Positions 51,079 through 60,392 of a stretch of DNA of 64,000 nucleotides are shown here, in pieces. The notes below the pieces were generated by a model. That model searched no databases and was not told the DNA's origin. It saw nothing but the letters and a program-made list of their open reading frames with translations. This stretch comes from Thauera sedimentorum. GTDB taxonomy: Bacteria > Pseudomonadota > Gammaproteobacteria > Burkholderiales > Rhodocyclaceae. The stretch is from contig NZ_JACTAH010000002.1 of assembly GCF_014489115.1 (NCBI RefSeq), positions 992,001-1,056,000 of the forward strand, given 5' to 3'. A program made the position numbers and the translations under genes. How positions within the stretch are numbered: position 1 is the stretch's first letter; every line of letters begins with the position of its first letter.

Positions 51079-51594
51079 ATGAGCGTCATGGGGATTCCCG
51101 TGGAAACCGTATCTCTGTCGCGTCGGGGCTTCCTGCGCGGCCGTCTCCGCACCGTCCTTCCCGGCCTGCGCCCGCCCTGGGCGCCAGGCGAAGAAGAGTT
51201 CGTCGCGCGTTGCACCCGCTGTGATGCCTGCGTGCAGGCCTGTCCCACGGCGATCATCGTGCACGGCGACGGCGGTTACCCGGTGATCGATTTTTCCCGT
51301 GGCGAATGCAGCTTCTGTGGCGAGTGCGTCGACCGCTGCGAGCCGGCCGCCCTGCGGCGCGTCGAAGGCCGCGAGCCGTGGGCGCTGAAGGCGGCGGCCG
51401 GCGAAAGCTGCCTGGCCCAGCAGGGCGTGGAGTGCCGCGTGTGCGGCGAATGCTGCGAGCGCTCGGCGATCCGCTTCCGCCCGCGCCTGGGCGGCGTGGC
51501 GCTGCCGGAGCTGGATGCCGCTGCGTGCAATGGATGCGGCGCCTGCGTGGCGCCTTGCCCGGTAGGGGCGATTGCAATGGAGAACGAGGGATGA
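51079..51594 (+). CDS. napF: ferredoxin-type protein NapF
   Basis: 171 residues from the ATG at 51079; the ATG at 51088 or GTG at 51100 are possible. The ATG at 51043 is excluded because it lies in the Fnr/Dnr box. The opening SLSRRGFLRG is the usual NapF start. Cysteine groups for [4Fe-4S] clusters are CTRCDACVQACP, CSFCGECVDRCEP, CRVCGECCERS and CNGCGACVAPCP. NapF is cytoplasmic and is thought to help mature or reduce NapA before export. First gene of napFDAGHBC; its stop overlaps napD. Confidence 0.9.
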   Translation: MSVMGIPVETVSLSRRGFLRGRLRTVLPGLRPPWAPGEEEFVARCTRCDACVQACPTAIIVHGDGGYPVIDFSRGECSFCGECVDRCEPAALRRVEGREPWALKAAAGESCLAQQGVECRVCGECCERSAIRFRPRLGGVALPELDAAACNGCGACVAPCPVGAIAMENEG

Positions 51595-51845
51595 ACATCG
51601 CAAGTCTGGTGGTCCGCGCCAAGCCGGAACACTTCGCGCTGCTGGAGGAGCTGTACCGCGGCATTCCCGGCGTGGAGGTGCACGGTCGCTGCGAGCAGAC
51701 CGGCCACATGGTCGTCACCGTGGAAGACGGCGAGGGCTACGCAACAACCGATTCGATTCTGGCGGTGAGCATGGCCGAGCATGCGCTCAGCGTGACCCTC
51801 GCCTACGAGTACACCGACGAAGGTCTTGAATTACAGGAGGCATGA
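51591..51845 (+). CDS. napD: NapA signal-binding chaperone NapD
   Basis: 84 residues. Small cytoplasmic chaperone that binds the Tat signal of NapA and holds back export until the molybdenum cofactor is in place. [32 protein letters not shown] and [13 protein letters not shown] match the NapD ferredoxin-like fold. It overlaps napF and napA by four bases each (ATGA), indicating coupled translation. Confidence 0.93.
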   Translation: MNIASLVVRAKPEHFALLEELYRGIPGVEVHGRCEQTGHMVVTVEDGEGYATTDSILAVSMAEHALSVTLAYEYTDEGLELQEA

Positions 51846-54391
51846 CGAACATGGATCGACGCGCATTCATCAAGTCCAATGCGGTTGCGGCCGCGGCGGC
51901 ATCGGCGGGCATCGGCGGCATTCCGGTGGTGGCCCAGGCGCAATCGAACGGCAACGCCACCAAGGTGCGCTGGGACAAGGGGGCCTGCCGCTTCTGTGGC
52001 GTGGGGTGCTCGGTGCTGGTGGGCGTGCAGAACGGCCGCGTGGTCGCCACCCAGGGCGATCCGGATTCGCCGGTCAATCGCGGCATCAACTGCATCAAGG
52101 GCTACTTCCTGTCCAAGATCATGTACGGCGAGGACCGGCTCACCAAGCCGCTGCTGCGCATGAAGAACGGCAAGTACGACAAGAACGGCGAGTTCACGCC
52201 GATCTCCTGGAAACAGGCCTTCGACGTCATGGAAGAGAAGTGGAAGGCCGCCATGAAGGAGCACGGCCCGGACTCGGTCGCCATGTTCGGCTCCGGCCAG
52301 TGGACCATCTGGGAAGGCTATGCCGCCGCCAAGCTGTACAAGGCCGGTTTCCGCACCAACAACATCGACCCCAACGCCCGCCACTGCATGGCCTCGGCGG
52401 TGGCTGGCTTCATGCGCACCTTCGGCATCGACGAGCCGATGGGCTGCTATGACGACATCGAGAACGCCGACGCCTTCGTGCTGTGGGGCAGCAACATGGC
52501 CGAGATGCACCCCATCCTGTGGAGCCGCATCACCGACCGCCGCCTGAGCCACGCCGGCAGCGAGGTGCACGTGTTGTCGACCTTCGAGCACCGCTCCTAC
52601 GAGCTGGCCGACAACCCGATGATCTTCGTGCCCAACACCGATCTGGCCATCCTCAACTACATCTGCCACTACATCATCAGCAACAACATGGTGAACAAGG
52701 ATTTCGTCGCCAAGAACGTCAAGTTCAAGATCGGCGAAACCGACATCGGCTTCGGCCTGCGTCCCAACCATGCGCTGGAGGTGAACGCCACCAACAACGG
52801 CTACCCCGGCGCCGATGGCAAGCCCAAGGGCAACAGCGGCGCGGCCAAGGACAGCAGCTTCGAGGAGTTCGCCAAGTTCGTCTCCGAGTACACCCTGGAG
52901 AAGGTGTCCAAGCTGTCCGGCGTGCCCGCCGAGCGCCTGGAGCGCATGGCCAAGCTGTACGCCGACCCGAACAAGAAGGTCACCTCCTTCTGGACCATGG
53001 GTTTCAACCAGCACACCCGCGGCACCTGGGTGAACAACATGATCTACAACGTCCACCTGCTGGTGGGCAAGATCAGCGAACCGGGCAACAGCCCGTTCTC
53101 GCTCACCGGCCAGCCCTCGGCCTGCGGTACCGCACGTGAGGTGGGCACCTTCGCCCACCGCCTGCCGGCCGACATGGTGGTGATGAACCCGATGCACCGC
53201 GCGATCAGCGAGGAAATCTGGCAACTGCCCGAAGGCACGCTGCCGGCCAAGGTGGGCCTGCACGCGGTGGCGCAGAGCCGTGCGCTGAAGGACGGCAAGG
53301 TCAAGTGCTACTGGACCACCACCACCAACAACATGCAGGCCGGTCCCAACATCAACGACGAGATCTACCCGGGCTGGCGCAATCCGGAAGCCTTCATCGT
53401 GGTGTCGGACGTGTATCCCACCGTCTCCGCGCTGTCGGCCGACCTGATCCTGCCCTCGGCGATGTGGATGGAGAAGGAAGGCGCCTACGGCAACGCCGAG
53501 CGCCGCACCCAGTTCTGGCGCCAGCAGGTCTCCCCGCCGGGCGAGGCCAAGAGCGACCTGTGGCAGTACATCGAGTTCGCCAAGCGCTTCAAGATGGAAG
53601 AAGTGTGGCCGGCCGAGCTGCTCGCCAAGAAGCCGGAATACAAGGGCAAGACCCTGTTCGACGTGCTGTACAAGAACGGCGTGGTCAACAAGTTCCCGCT
53701 CGCCGATGTGGACAAGGCCAACAGCCACGCCTGGGCCGGCTACATGAACGACGAGTCCAAGGAACTGGGCTACTACCTGCAGAAAGGCCTGTTCGAGGAA
53801 TACGCCAAGTTCGGCCGTGACCATGGCCACGACCTGGCTGATTTCGACGTCTATCACAAGGCGCGCGGCCTGCGCTGGCCGGTGGTCGAGGGCAAGGAGA
53901 CCCTGTGGCGCTTCCGCGAAGGCTACGACCCCTACGTCAAGGCCGGCGAGGACGTGAAGTTCTACGGCCACAAGGACGGCAAGGCGGTGATCTTCGCGCT
54001 GCCCTACCAGGATCCCCCGGAGATGCCGGACAAGGAATACGACATGTGGCTGTGTACCGGTCGTGTGCTGGAACACTGGCACACCGGCTCGATGACCCGC
54101 CGCGTGCCGGAGTTGCACCGCTCGGTGCCCGAGGCGCAGATCTTCATGCATCCGGACGACGCCACCAAGCGCGGCCTGCAGCGCGGCATGGCGGTCAAGG
54201 TGGTGTCGCGCCGCGGCGAGATCGTCGCCCGCCTGGAGACCCGCGGGCGCAACAAGCCGCCCAAGGGCCTGATCTTCGTGCCTTTCTTCGACGAAGGCCG
54301 GCTGGTGAACAAGCTCACGCTGGACGCCACCTGCCCGATCTCGAAGGAAACCGACTTCAAGAAGTGCGCGGTGAAGGTCCTCAAGGCCTGA
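51842..54391 (+). CDS. napA: periplasmic nitrate reductase catalytic subunit
   Basis: 849 residues. Reduces nitrate to nitrite at a Mo-bis-MGD centre in the periplasm. The Tat signal is [19 protein letters not shown] with the RR-x-F-x-K motif and a cleavage site after VVAQA. The [4Fe-4S] cluster ligands are Cys49, Cys52, Cys56 (CRFCGVGC) and Cys83 (GINCIKGYF). The Mo ligand is Cys182 in [17 protein letters not shown]. The length and final KCAVKVLKA are normal. Two ATGs (51842, 51851) are possible. Confidence 0.97.
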   Translation: MTNMDRRAFIKSNAVAAAAASAGIGGIPVVAQAQSNGNATKVRWDKGACRFCGVGCSVLVGVQNGRVVATQGDPDSPVNRGINCIKGYFLSKIMYGEDRLTKPLLRMKNGKYDKNGEFTPISWKQAFDVMEEKWKAAMKEHGPDSVAMFGSGQWTIWEGYAAAKLYKAGFRTNNIDPNARHCMASAVAGFMRTFGIDEPMGCYDDIENADAFVLWGSNMAEMHPILWSRITDRRLSHAGSEVHVLSTFEHRSYELADNPMIFVPNTDLAILNYICHYIISNNMVNKDFVAKNVKFKIGETDIGFGLRPNHALEVNATNNGYPGADGKPKGNSGAAKDSSFEEFAKFVSEYTLEKVSKLSGVPAERLERMAKLYADPNKKVTSFWTMGFNQHTRGTWVNNMIYNVHLLVGKISEPGNSPFSLTGQPSACGTAREVGTFAHRLPADMVVMNPMHRAISEEIWQLPEGTLPAKVGLHAVAQSRALKDGKVKCYWTTTTNNMQAGPNINDEIYPGWRNPEAFIVVSDVYPTVSALSADLILPSAMWMEKEGAYGNAERRTQFWRQQVSPPGEAKSDLWQYIEFAKRFKMEEVWPAELLAKKPEYKGKTLFDVLYKNGVVNKFPLADVDKANSHAWAGYMNDESKELGYYLQKGLFEEYAKFGRDHGHDLADFDVYHKARGLRWPVVEGKETLWRFREGYDPYVKAGEDVKFYGHKDGKAVIFALPYQDPPEMPDKEYDMWLCTGRVLEHWHTGSMTRRVPELHRSVPEAQIFMHPDDATKRGLQRGMAVKVVSRRGEIVARLETRGRNKPPKGLIFVPFFDEGRLVNKLTLDATCPISKETDFKKCAVKVLKA

Positions 54392-54420
54392 GTGCCATCC
54401 GCCCTGGAAGGGGCGCCGTA

Positions 54421-54546
54421 CCCACCCTCCCCTTCAAGGGGAGGGCCGGGGTGGGGATGGGTTTCCCCACGAGGTTCGCACATGCATCGTTTGAGCCCGC
54501 TGGCAACCCATCCCCATCCTGTCCTTCCCCTTGAAGGGGAAGGGAC
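54421..54546. repeat. inverted-repeat element in the napA-napG gap
   Basis: Two hairpins, CCCTCCCCTT/AAGGGGAGGG around 54435 and CCTTCCCCTT/AAGGGGAAGG around 54533, are themselves arranged as an inverted repeat. Outward to inward, the left half continues GGGGTGGGGATGGGTTT and the right half AACCCATCCCCATCC. The whole 126-base unit can fold into one long stem with about 40 bases in the middle. It fills most of the 179-base gap and resembles a small REP-like mobile element. Confidence 0.8.
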
Positions 54547-54570
54547 CTGCTAACAGACGATTTCGCGATC

Positions 54571-55446
54571 ATGAGCGACCAACAAACCCAGCGTGCCGGA
54601 GAGGTGAAAGCCCCGCCCCGTCGCCGCTTCCTGCGGGAAGTGGCCGGGGTGGCCGGCGGCGCCGGGCTGCTGTCGCTCGGCGTGGGCCTCTATTCCCGCC
54701 AGGCCAGCGCCTTGCCGGCGACCGCGCTGCGCCCGCCCGGCGCGCTGGTCGAGGGCGACTTTCTCGCGGCCTGCGTGCGCTGCGGCCTGTGCGTGCGCGA
54801 CTGTCCCTACGACACGCTGAAGCTCGCCGAACTGGGCGACGGCGTCGCCACCGGCACCCCTTATTTCAACGCCCGCCACATCCCCTGCGAGATGTGCGAG
54901 GACATCCCCTGCGTGGTGGCCTGTCCGACCGGTGCGCTCGACCGCAATCTCACCGAGATCGAGGACGCGCGCATGGGCCTGGCGGTGCTGATCGACCAGG
55001 AAACCTGCCTCAACTACCTCGGCCTGCGCTGCGACGTGTGCTACCGGGTGTGCCCGGTGATCGACAAGGCGATCACCCTGGAGATGATCCACAACCCGCG
55101 CTCCGACCGCCACGCCATGTTCCTGCCCACGGTGCATTCGGACCACTGCACCGGCTGCGGCAAGTGCGAGCAGGCCTGCGTGCTGCCGGGCGAGGCGGCC
55201 ATCAAGGTGCTGCCCATCCAGCTTGCCAAGGGCTCGACCGCCGAGCACTACCGCAAGGGCTGGGAAGAGCGCGAGGCCTTCGGCCGTTCGCTGATCGGCG
55301 ACCAGGTGGAGCTGCCGGTGCGCGGCATGGAAGGCCAGGCCTATGGCGATACGCGCCTGCGCACCGAGCAGGCGCCGCGGCAAGGCGGCAGCGGCGATCC
55401 GGCGCCCTATGCACCGGGCGGACTCGATTCGGGGTGGAAGCCATGA
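54571..55446 (+). CDS. napG: quinol dehydrogenase ferredoxin subunit NapG
   Basis: 291 residues. Periplasmic Fe-S protein working with NapH to pass electrons from quinol towards NapA. The Tat-like start has [21 protein letters not shown]. Four cysteine groups follow: [46 protein letters not shown] and [12 protein letters not shown]. All four [4Fe-4S] sites are complete. The C-terminus is longer and Gly/Pro-rich. It overlaps napH by four bases. Confidence 0.95.
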   Translation: MSDQQTQRAGEVKAPPRRRFLREVAGVAGGAGLLSLGVGLYSRQASALPATALRPPGALVEGDFLAACVRCGLCVRDCPYDTLKLAELGDGVATGTPYFNARHIPCEMCEDIPCVVACPTGALDRNLTEIEDARMGLAVLIDQETCLNYLGLRCDVCYRVCPVIDKAITLEMIHNPRSDRHAMFLPTVHSDHCTGCGKCEQACVLPGEAAIKVLPIQLAKGSTAEHYRKGWEEREAFGRSLIGDQVELPVRGMEGQAYGDTRLRTEQAPRQGGSGDPAPYAPGGLDSGWKP

Positions 55447-56363
55447 GCGGCGCCTGCGATCCCGCCGTGCGCGCCCGCACCGCCGCCCGCGGTGCGGCGG
55501 TGCGGGGCTCGGTGACCCGGCCCGGCGCCGACGCGGTGACCGAAAAGGGCTGGCTGCGCGCCAGCAAGTGGCTGCTGGCCCGCCGTGTGTCCCAGCTGGG
55601 CATCCTGGCGCTGTTCCTCGCCGGGCCGTGGTTCGGCCTGTGGATCGTGAAAGGCAACCTGTCGTCCAGCCTCACCCTGGGCGTGCTGCCGCTCACCGAC
55701 GTCTTCCTGCTGGCTCAGTCGGTTGCGGCCGGACAGTGGCCGTACCAGGAGGCGCTGCTCGGCGGCGCCATCGTGCTGGCCTTCTACCTGCTGGTCGGCG
55801 GCCGGGCGTTCTGCTCCTGGGTGTGCCCGGTGAACATGGTCACCGACGCCGCCGCCTGGCTGCGTCGCCGCCTCGGCATCAAGGGCGGCAAGGTGCCGCA
55901 CGCCAGCACCCGCTACTGGCTGCTCGGCTTCGTGCTCGCCGCCGCGGCGCTCACCGGCACGCTGGCCTGGGAGTGGGTCAATCCGGTGTCGATGTTCCAC
56001 CGCGGGCTGATCTTCGGCTTCGGCCTGTCCTGGGGCATCGTGCTCGGTGTCTTCCTTTACGACCTCTTTATCGCCAGCCGCGGCTGGTGTGGCCACCTGT
56101 GCCCGATGGGCGCGGCCTACAGCCTGCTCGGCGGCGTCGCGCTGCCGCGCGTCACCGCGGATCGCCGCAGCCGCTGCGACGACTGCATGGACTGCTTCGC
56201 GGTCTGCCCCGAACCCCAGGTCATCCGCCCGGCGCTCAAGGCCGCCGGACAGGACCATCCCCTCATCCTCGACCGGAACTGCACCACCTGCGGCCGTTGT
56301 GTCGACGTGTGCAGCAAGGACGTGTTTCGTATTACGACCCGATTTGACAGGAGCGAGTCATGA
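55443..56363 (+). CDS. napH: quinol dehydrogenase membrane subunit NapH
   Basis: 306 residues. Four membrane helices (about residues 50-70, 98-118, 158-178, 190-212) with the two Cys motifs FCSWVCPVN and WCGHLCPMG near the cytoplasmic side, and two C-terminal [4Fe-4S] groups [14 protein letters not shown] and [14 protein letters not shown]. It oxidises quinol together with NapG. The N-terminus before the first helix is about 45 residues and Ala/Arg-rich. The stop overlaps napB. Confidence 0.94.
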   Translation: MSGACDPAVRARTAARGAAVRGSVTRPGADAVTEKGWLRASKWLLARRVSQLGILALFLAGPWFGLWIVKGNLSSSLTLGVLPLTDVFLLAQSVAAGQWPYQEALLGGAIVLAFYLLVGGRAFCSWVCPVNMVTDAAAWLRRRLGIKGGKVPHASTRYWLLGFVLAAAALTGTLAWEWVNPVSMFHRGLIFGFGLSWGIVLGVFLYDLFIASRGWCGHLCPMGAAYSLLGGVALPRVTADRRSRCDDCMDCFAVCPEPQVIRPALKAAGQDHPLILDRNCTTCGRCVDVCSKDVFRITTRFDRSES

Positions 56364-56806
56364 ACCGTAAGACCCGTAATCTCGTGTTGTCCCTGGTGGC
56401 CGTGCTCGGCCTTGGCGCAAGCACCGCCCCGCTGGCGCAGACCGTGTCCAGTGTGCGCGGTGCGGATGTCGCGGCCCCCGAGCCGGCGCCCGGCAACTAC
56501 CGTCAGATGCCCGACAGCGCACCGCTGCCGCGCGACTACGTGCAGCAGCCGCCGCTGGTGCCGCACAAGGTCGAAGGCTACGAAGTGTCGCTGAACTTCA
56601 ACAAGTGCATGGACTGTCATTCATGGTCGCGTTACCAGGAGAGCGGGGCGACCAAGGTCAGCCTGACCCACTTCAAGGACCGCGACGGCGGCGAACTGTC
56701 GAACATTTCCCCGCGGCGCTATTTCTGCCTGCAGTGCCACGTGCCGCAAACCGACGCCAAGCCGCTGGTGGACAACTCCTTCCGTCCCGCCGCAGGCCTG
56801 CGCTAA
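56360..56806 (+). CDS. napB: periplasmic nitrate reductase diheme cytochrome c subunit
   Basis: 148 residues. A Sec signal peptide (LVLSLVAVLGLGASTAPLAQ) and two c-type heme motifs, CMDCH at Cys83 and CLQCH at Cys123. NapB takes electrons from NapC and reduces NapA. The flanking YVQQPPLVPH and the C-terminal ending DNSFRP are typical. Overlaps napH by four bases and is 18 bases before napC. Confidence 0.96.
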   Translation: MNRKTRNLVLSLVAVLGLGASTAPLAQTVSSVRGADVAAPEPAPGNYRQMPDSAPLPRDYVQQPPLVPHKVEGYEVSLNFNKCMDCHSWSRYQESGATKVSLTHFKDRDGGELSNISPRRYFCLQCHVPQTDAKPLVDNSFRPAAGLR

Positions 56807-56824
56807 GACACTACGGGGAACGAC

Positions 56825-57451
56825 ATGACTGACGAGAAGAAGAAAGGCCTCTGGCAAAAGCTCAGGGCACTGGGGCTCGGCACCATCGTGGTCGCCTTCG
56901 GCGCGGGCATCATCTTCTGGGGCGGCTTCAATACGGTGATGGAATGGACCAACACCGAGAAGTTCTGCATCTCCTGCCACGAGATGGAGGTGAACGTCTA
57001 CCAGGAGTACCGCAACACCATCCACTACCAGAACCGCACCGGCGTGCGCGCGATCTGCTCGGACTGCCACGTGCCCAAGGAGTGGGTGCCCAAGATGATC
57101 CGCAAGATCCAGGCGAGCCGCGAACTGTACGGCAAGGTCATGGGCACCATCGACACGCCCGAGAAGTTCGAGGCCGAGCGCCTGCGCCTGGCGCAGAACG
57201 AGTGGCGGCGCATGAAGGCCAACGACTCGCGCGAATGCCGCAACTGCCACAGCTTCGAGTACTTCGACTACTCGGTGCAGGGGCGCCGTTCCAACCAGGC
57301 CCACCAGACCGGCTTGGCCGAAGGCCAGACCTGCATCGACTGCCACAAGGGCATCGCCCACTCGCTGCCGCCGATCGAACAGGAGATCGGTGCCGAGCGC
57401 CCGGCGGTCGCGCCCGACGTGTTCCACCCGCCGGCCACGCAGCAGCAGTAA
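56825..57451 (+). CDS. napC: tetraheme cytochrome c quinol dehydrogenase NapC
   Basis: 208 residues. One N-terminal membrane anchor ([18 protein letters not shown]) and four heme-binding CxxCH motifs: CISCH, CSDCH, CRNCH and CIDCH. NapC/NirT proteins oxidise membrane quinol and pass electrons to NapB. GGGGAACGAC precedes the ATG. It ends the nap genes, and a REP pair separates it from ccmA. Confidence 0.96.
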   Translation: MTDEKKKGLWQKLRALGLGTIVVAFGAGIIFWGGFNTVMEWTNTEKFCISCHEMEVNVYQEYRNTIHYQNRTGVRAICSDCHVPKEWVPKMIRKIQASRELYGKVMGTIDTPEKFEAERLRLAQNEWRRMKANDSRECRNCHSFEYFDYSVQGRRSNQAHQTGLAEGQTCIDCHKGIAHSLPPIEQEIGAERPAVAPDVFHPPATQQQ

Positions 57452-57483
57452 GCCGCGCGTCACTGCGCCGGGGCAGTACGCCC

Positions 57484-57537
57484 ATCGCGGCCAGGGCCGC
57501 TCCTACCTGAGCTCGTAGGAGCGGCCTTGGCCGCGAT
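57484..57537. repeat. REP-like pair, copy 4 (inverted order)
   Basis: The right-type arm (57484-57506) comes first, then 8 bases, then the left-type arm (57515-57537) GGAGCGGCCTTGGCCGC. This is the reverse arrangement of the copies at 3345 and 47306 and makes a compact palindrome. It lies between napC and ccmA. Confidence 0.85.
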
Positions 57538-57619
57538 CCCAAGGGTCGACCCGCCGCCCCGTCCGGCGGCAAGCGGCGGGACTTCCTGCCGCCCCGTCCC
57601 TGTGGTTCAATCCTCCCCC

Positions 57620-58249
57620 ATGCTTCAAGCCACCGATCTCGCCTGCCTCAAGGGCGACCGCCTGCTGTTCCGCGGCCTCGCCCTGACCCTCGGGCCGGGC
57701 GACATGCTGCGGGTGGCCGGGCCCAACGGCGTGGGCAAGACCAGCCTGCTGCGCCTGCTCACCGGGCTGACCTGGCCGGAAGCCGGCGAGGTCGCCTGGC
57801 ATGGCGTGCCGGTGCGCCGTGAGCGCGAGGCCTTCCATCGCGCGCTCCTCTACCTCGGCCACGCCGCCGCCCTCAACGACCTGCTGAGCCCGCTGGAGAA
57901 CCTGCGCTTCGCCTGTGCGGCCGCCGGCGACGAGGACGTGGACGAGGAGCGCTGCGCGCAGGCCTTGGTGCGCATCGGCCTGGCGCGCCAGCTCGACCTG
58001 CCGGCCCGCGTGCTGTCCCAGGGACAGCGCCGCCGGGTGGGGCTGGCCCGCCTGTTCCTGTCCGCCCATCGCCCGCTGTGGGTGCTGGACGAACCCTTCA
58101 CCGCGCTCGACGTGAATGCGGTGGCCGAGCTCGCCACCACGCTCTCCGACCATTGTGCGGCCGGCGGCACGGTGGTGCTCACCACCCACCAGGAAGCGCC
58201 CTTCGCGCGCGCCCCGCAGGTGCTCGACCTGGGGGCCTACGCGTGCTGA
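57620..58249 (+). CDS. ccmA: heme exporter ATPase CcmA
   Basis: 209 residues. ABC ATPase of the CcmABCD complex that releases holo-CcmE. The Walker A GPNGVGKTSLLRLL (near 37-50), signature LSQGQRRRVGLARLFL and Walker B PLWVLDEPFTALD are complete. The ATG at 57620 has CCTCCCCC before it, not a strong ribosome site. Upstream is a REP pair, so ccm may have its own transcript as well as reading through from nap. Confidence 0.94.
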   Translation: MLQATDLACLKGDRLLFRGLALTLGPGDMLRVAGPNGVGKTSLLRLLTGLTWPEAGEVAWHGVPVRREREAFHRALLYLGHAAALNDLLSPLENLRFACAAAGDEDVDEERCAQALVRIGLARQLDLPARVLSQGQRRRVGLARLFLSAHRPLWVLDEPFTALDVNAVAELATTLSDHCAAGGTVVLTTHQEAPFARAPQVLDLGAYAC

Positions 58250-58911
58250 GCAGCTTCCTCGCCATCCTGCGCCGCGACCTGCTGCTGTCCTGGCGCGGGC
58301 GCGCCGACCTGCTGGTGACGCTGGCCTTCTTCGTCGTCGTGGTCTGCCTGTTCCCCTTCGGCGTGGGTGCCGAGCCCAACCAGTTGCGCGCCATCGCACC
58401 GGGCGTGCTGTGGGTGGCCGCGCTGCTCGCCAGCCTGCTCGCCCTCCACCGTTTGTTCGCCCAGGATCACGCCGACGGAACCCTTGAGCAGCTTCTCCTG
58501 TCTAGTGAGCCGGCAGTGTTGTGGGTGCTGGCCAAGATCACCGCGTTCTGGCTGACCACCGGCCTGCCGCTGGTGCTGGCCGCCCCGGGGCTTGCCCTGC
58601 TGTTTGACATGGAACAAGGCGCCTTGCCGGTGCTCACCCTTAGTCTGGCACTCGGCACTCCCATCCTCGCCCTGCTGGGCGCGGTGGGCGCCGCGCTCAC
58701 CCTGGGTGTGCGCGGCGGGGGCATGTTGCTGGCCCTGCTGGTGCTGCCGCTGTACGTGCCGGTGCTGATCTTCGGCGCCGGGGCGGTGGATGCCCAGCTG
58801 GGTGGTACCGGGGCCACGGCCCATTTGCTGCTGCTCGGCGGAGGACTGGCCGGCGCGCTGGCGCTGGCGCCGTGGGCCTGTGCCGCCGCCCTCAGGATAG
58901 CGATGGAATGA
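58243..58911 (+). CDS. ccmB: heme exporter membrane protein CcmB
   Basis: 222 residues from a GTG that overlaps the ccmA stop by seven bases. Six membrane helices. SSFLAILRRDLLLSWRGRAD and the LFAQDHADGTLEQLLLS motif are typical of CcmB. It forms the channel-like part of CcmABCD with CcmA. No ATG is available at this place, so the GTG start is well supported by the family N-terminus. Confidence 0.93.
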   Translation: MLSSFLAILRRDLLLSWRGRADLLVTLAFFVVVVCLFPFGVGAEPNQLRAIAPGVLWVAALLASLLALHRLFAQDHADGTLEQLLLSSEPAVLWVLAKITAFWLTTGLPLVLAAPGLALLFDMEQGALPVLTLSLALGTPILALLGAVGAALTLGVRGGGMLLALLVLPLYVPVLIFGAGAVDAQLGGTGATAHLLLLGGGLAGALALAPWACAAALRIAME

Positions 58912-58948
58912 TGAACGAACGACTTGCCGGCACGCTGGCCCGACCTGC

Positions 58949-59752
58949 ATGACGACCCTGATGACCTCTCCAGGCCGAGCCGCGGCGCGTGCGCCCGAAG
59001 GCTGGCTGCGTTTCGCCGCCCCGCAGCAGTTCTACCCGCTCGCCGGCCGGCTGGCGCCGTGGTTCGCCGCCCTGGCGGCCCTGCTCACCATCGTCGGCCT
59101 GTATATCGGCTTCTTCCTCGCGCCCACCGACTTCCAGCAGGGCGAGGTGTACCGAGTGATCTTCATCCATGTGCCGGCGGCCTGGATGTCGATGCTGATC
59201 TACCTGGTGATGGCCTTCTGGTCGGCGGTGGGGCTGGTCATGAACACCCGCCTGTCCTTCATCATGAGCCAGGCGCTGGCCCCCACCGGGGCGATGTTCT
59301 GCTTTGTCGCGTTGTGGACCGGCGCGCTGTGGGGCAAACCCACCTGGGGCGCCTACTGGGTGTGGGACGCGCGCCTCACCTCGCAGCTGCTGCTGCTCTT
59401 CCTGTACTTCGGCTTCATCGCGCTCACCCGCGCGATCGAGGACCCGCGCCGGGCCGACCGCGCCGGCGCAGTGCTGGCCCTGGTCGGCGCGGTGAACGTG
59501 CCCATCATCTATTTCTCGGTGCAGTGGTGGAACACCCTGCACCAGGGCGCTTCGGTGAGCCTCACCAAGGCGCCGTCGATGGCCAGCATCATGCTCGCCG
59601 GCATGCTGGTGATGGCGCTGGCCGCGTGGATGTATTCGATCGCGGTGGCGCTGTGGCGGGTGCGCGCGCTGATCCTGGAGCGCGAGCGCCATACCGAGTG
59701 GGTGGGCGAGGTGCTGGAGGCCGAGGCGCGGACGGCCGGAGGAGTGCGCTGA
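58949..59752 (+). CDS. ccmC: heme exporter / heme handling protein CcmC
   Basis: 267 residues, six membrane helices. The tryptophan-rich WGAYWVWDARLTS near residues 131-143 and the flanking His residues (IFIHVPAAWMS, WWNTLHQG) bind heme and pass it to CcmE. The family N-terminus and length are normal. One base overlap with ccmD. Confidence 0.95.
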   Translation: MTTLMTSPGRAAARAPEGWLRFAAPQQFYPLAGRLAPWFAALAALLTIVGLYIGFFLAPTDFQQGEVYRVIFIHVPAAWMSMLIYLVMAFWSAVGLVMNTRLSFIMSQALAPTGAMFCFVALWTGALWGKPTWGAYWVWDARLTSQLLLLFLYFGFIALTRAIEDPRRADRAGAVLALVGAVNVPIIYFSVQWWNTLHQGASVSLTKAPSMASIMLAGMLVMALAAWMYSIAVALWRVRALILERERHTEWVGEVLEAEARTAGGVR

Positions 59753-59949
59753 TGCAGTGGGAATCGTGGTCGGCCTTCTGGCAGATGGGCGGAGCGGGCC
59801 CGTTCGTGTGGGGCAGCTACGGCCTCACGCTGGTGCTGGTGGCGGTGGAACTCGTGCTGGTGCTGCGCCGTCGGAAAGACACGGTGCTGCGCCTGTTGCG
59901 CTGGCGGCGCGCCGTCGGCAAGGATGTTCGGATGGAGTCGCTTGAATGA
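59752..59949 (+). CDS. ccmD: heme exporter protein CcmD
   Basis: 65 residues with one membrane helix (GPFVWGSYGLTLVLVAVELVLVL) and a basic cytoplasmic tail. CcmD links CcmC to CcmE and is needed to release heme-bound CcmE. The start ATG overlaps the ccmC stop; its stop overlaps ccmE by four bases. Sequence is divergent, but position and topology are clear. Confidence 0.88.
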   Translation: MQWESWSAFWQMGGAGPFVWGSYGLTLVLVAVELVLVLRRRKDTVLRLLRWRRAVGKDVRMESLE

Positions 59950-60392
59950 AAGCCCGTAACAAACGCCTGATGCTCGTGGGTGGCGGCGTCGCCCTGCTGG
60001 TGGCCGCGGTGGCCCTGGTGCTGTCGGCCTTCCAGCAAAACCTGGTGTTCTTCCACACCCCGACCGAGGTCATCGACGGCAAGGCGCCGGTGGGCCGCAC
60101 CTTCCGCATCGGCGGCATGGTGGAAACCGGCTCGATCAAGCGGGAAGCCGACGGCCTGACGGTGAGCTTCGCGATCACCGATACCGCCAAGGTCATCCCG
60201 GTGAGCTATCGCGGCACGCTGCCCGACCTCTTCCAGGAGGGCAAGGGCGCGGTGGTACAGGGCACGCTGGGCGCGGACGGCCGCTTCACCGCGACCGAGG
60301 TGCTGGCCAAGCACGACGAGAACTACATGCCGGTCGAGGCGCAGTACGCCATCGACCAGGCCCACGAGGCCGCGCGGACGGTGCAGCAATGA
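59946..60392 (+). CDS. ccmE: heme chaperone CcmE
   Basis: 148 residues. A membrane anchor (LMLVGGGVALLVAAVALVLSAF) and a periplasmic OB-fold. His123 in AKHDENYMP is the residue that binds heme covalently before delivery to CcmF. GRTFRIGGMVETGSI is a second landmark. Overlaps ccmF by four bases. Confidence 0.96.
   Translation: MKARNKRLMLVGGGVALLVAAVALVLSAFQQNLVFFHTPTEVIDGKAPVGRTFRIGGMVETGSIKREADGLTVSFAITDTAKVIPVSYRGTLPDLFQEGKGAVVQGTLGADGRFTATEVLAKHDENYMPVEAQYAIDQAHEAARTVQQ

Noticed and set aside
54421..54546. Insertion sequence or CRISPR repeat in napA-napG gap
   Set aside because: No transposase frame, no target duplication seen, and only two inverted copies without regular spacers.
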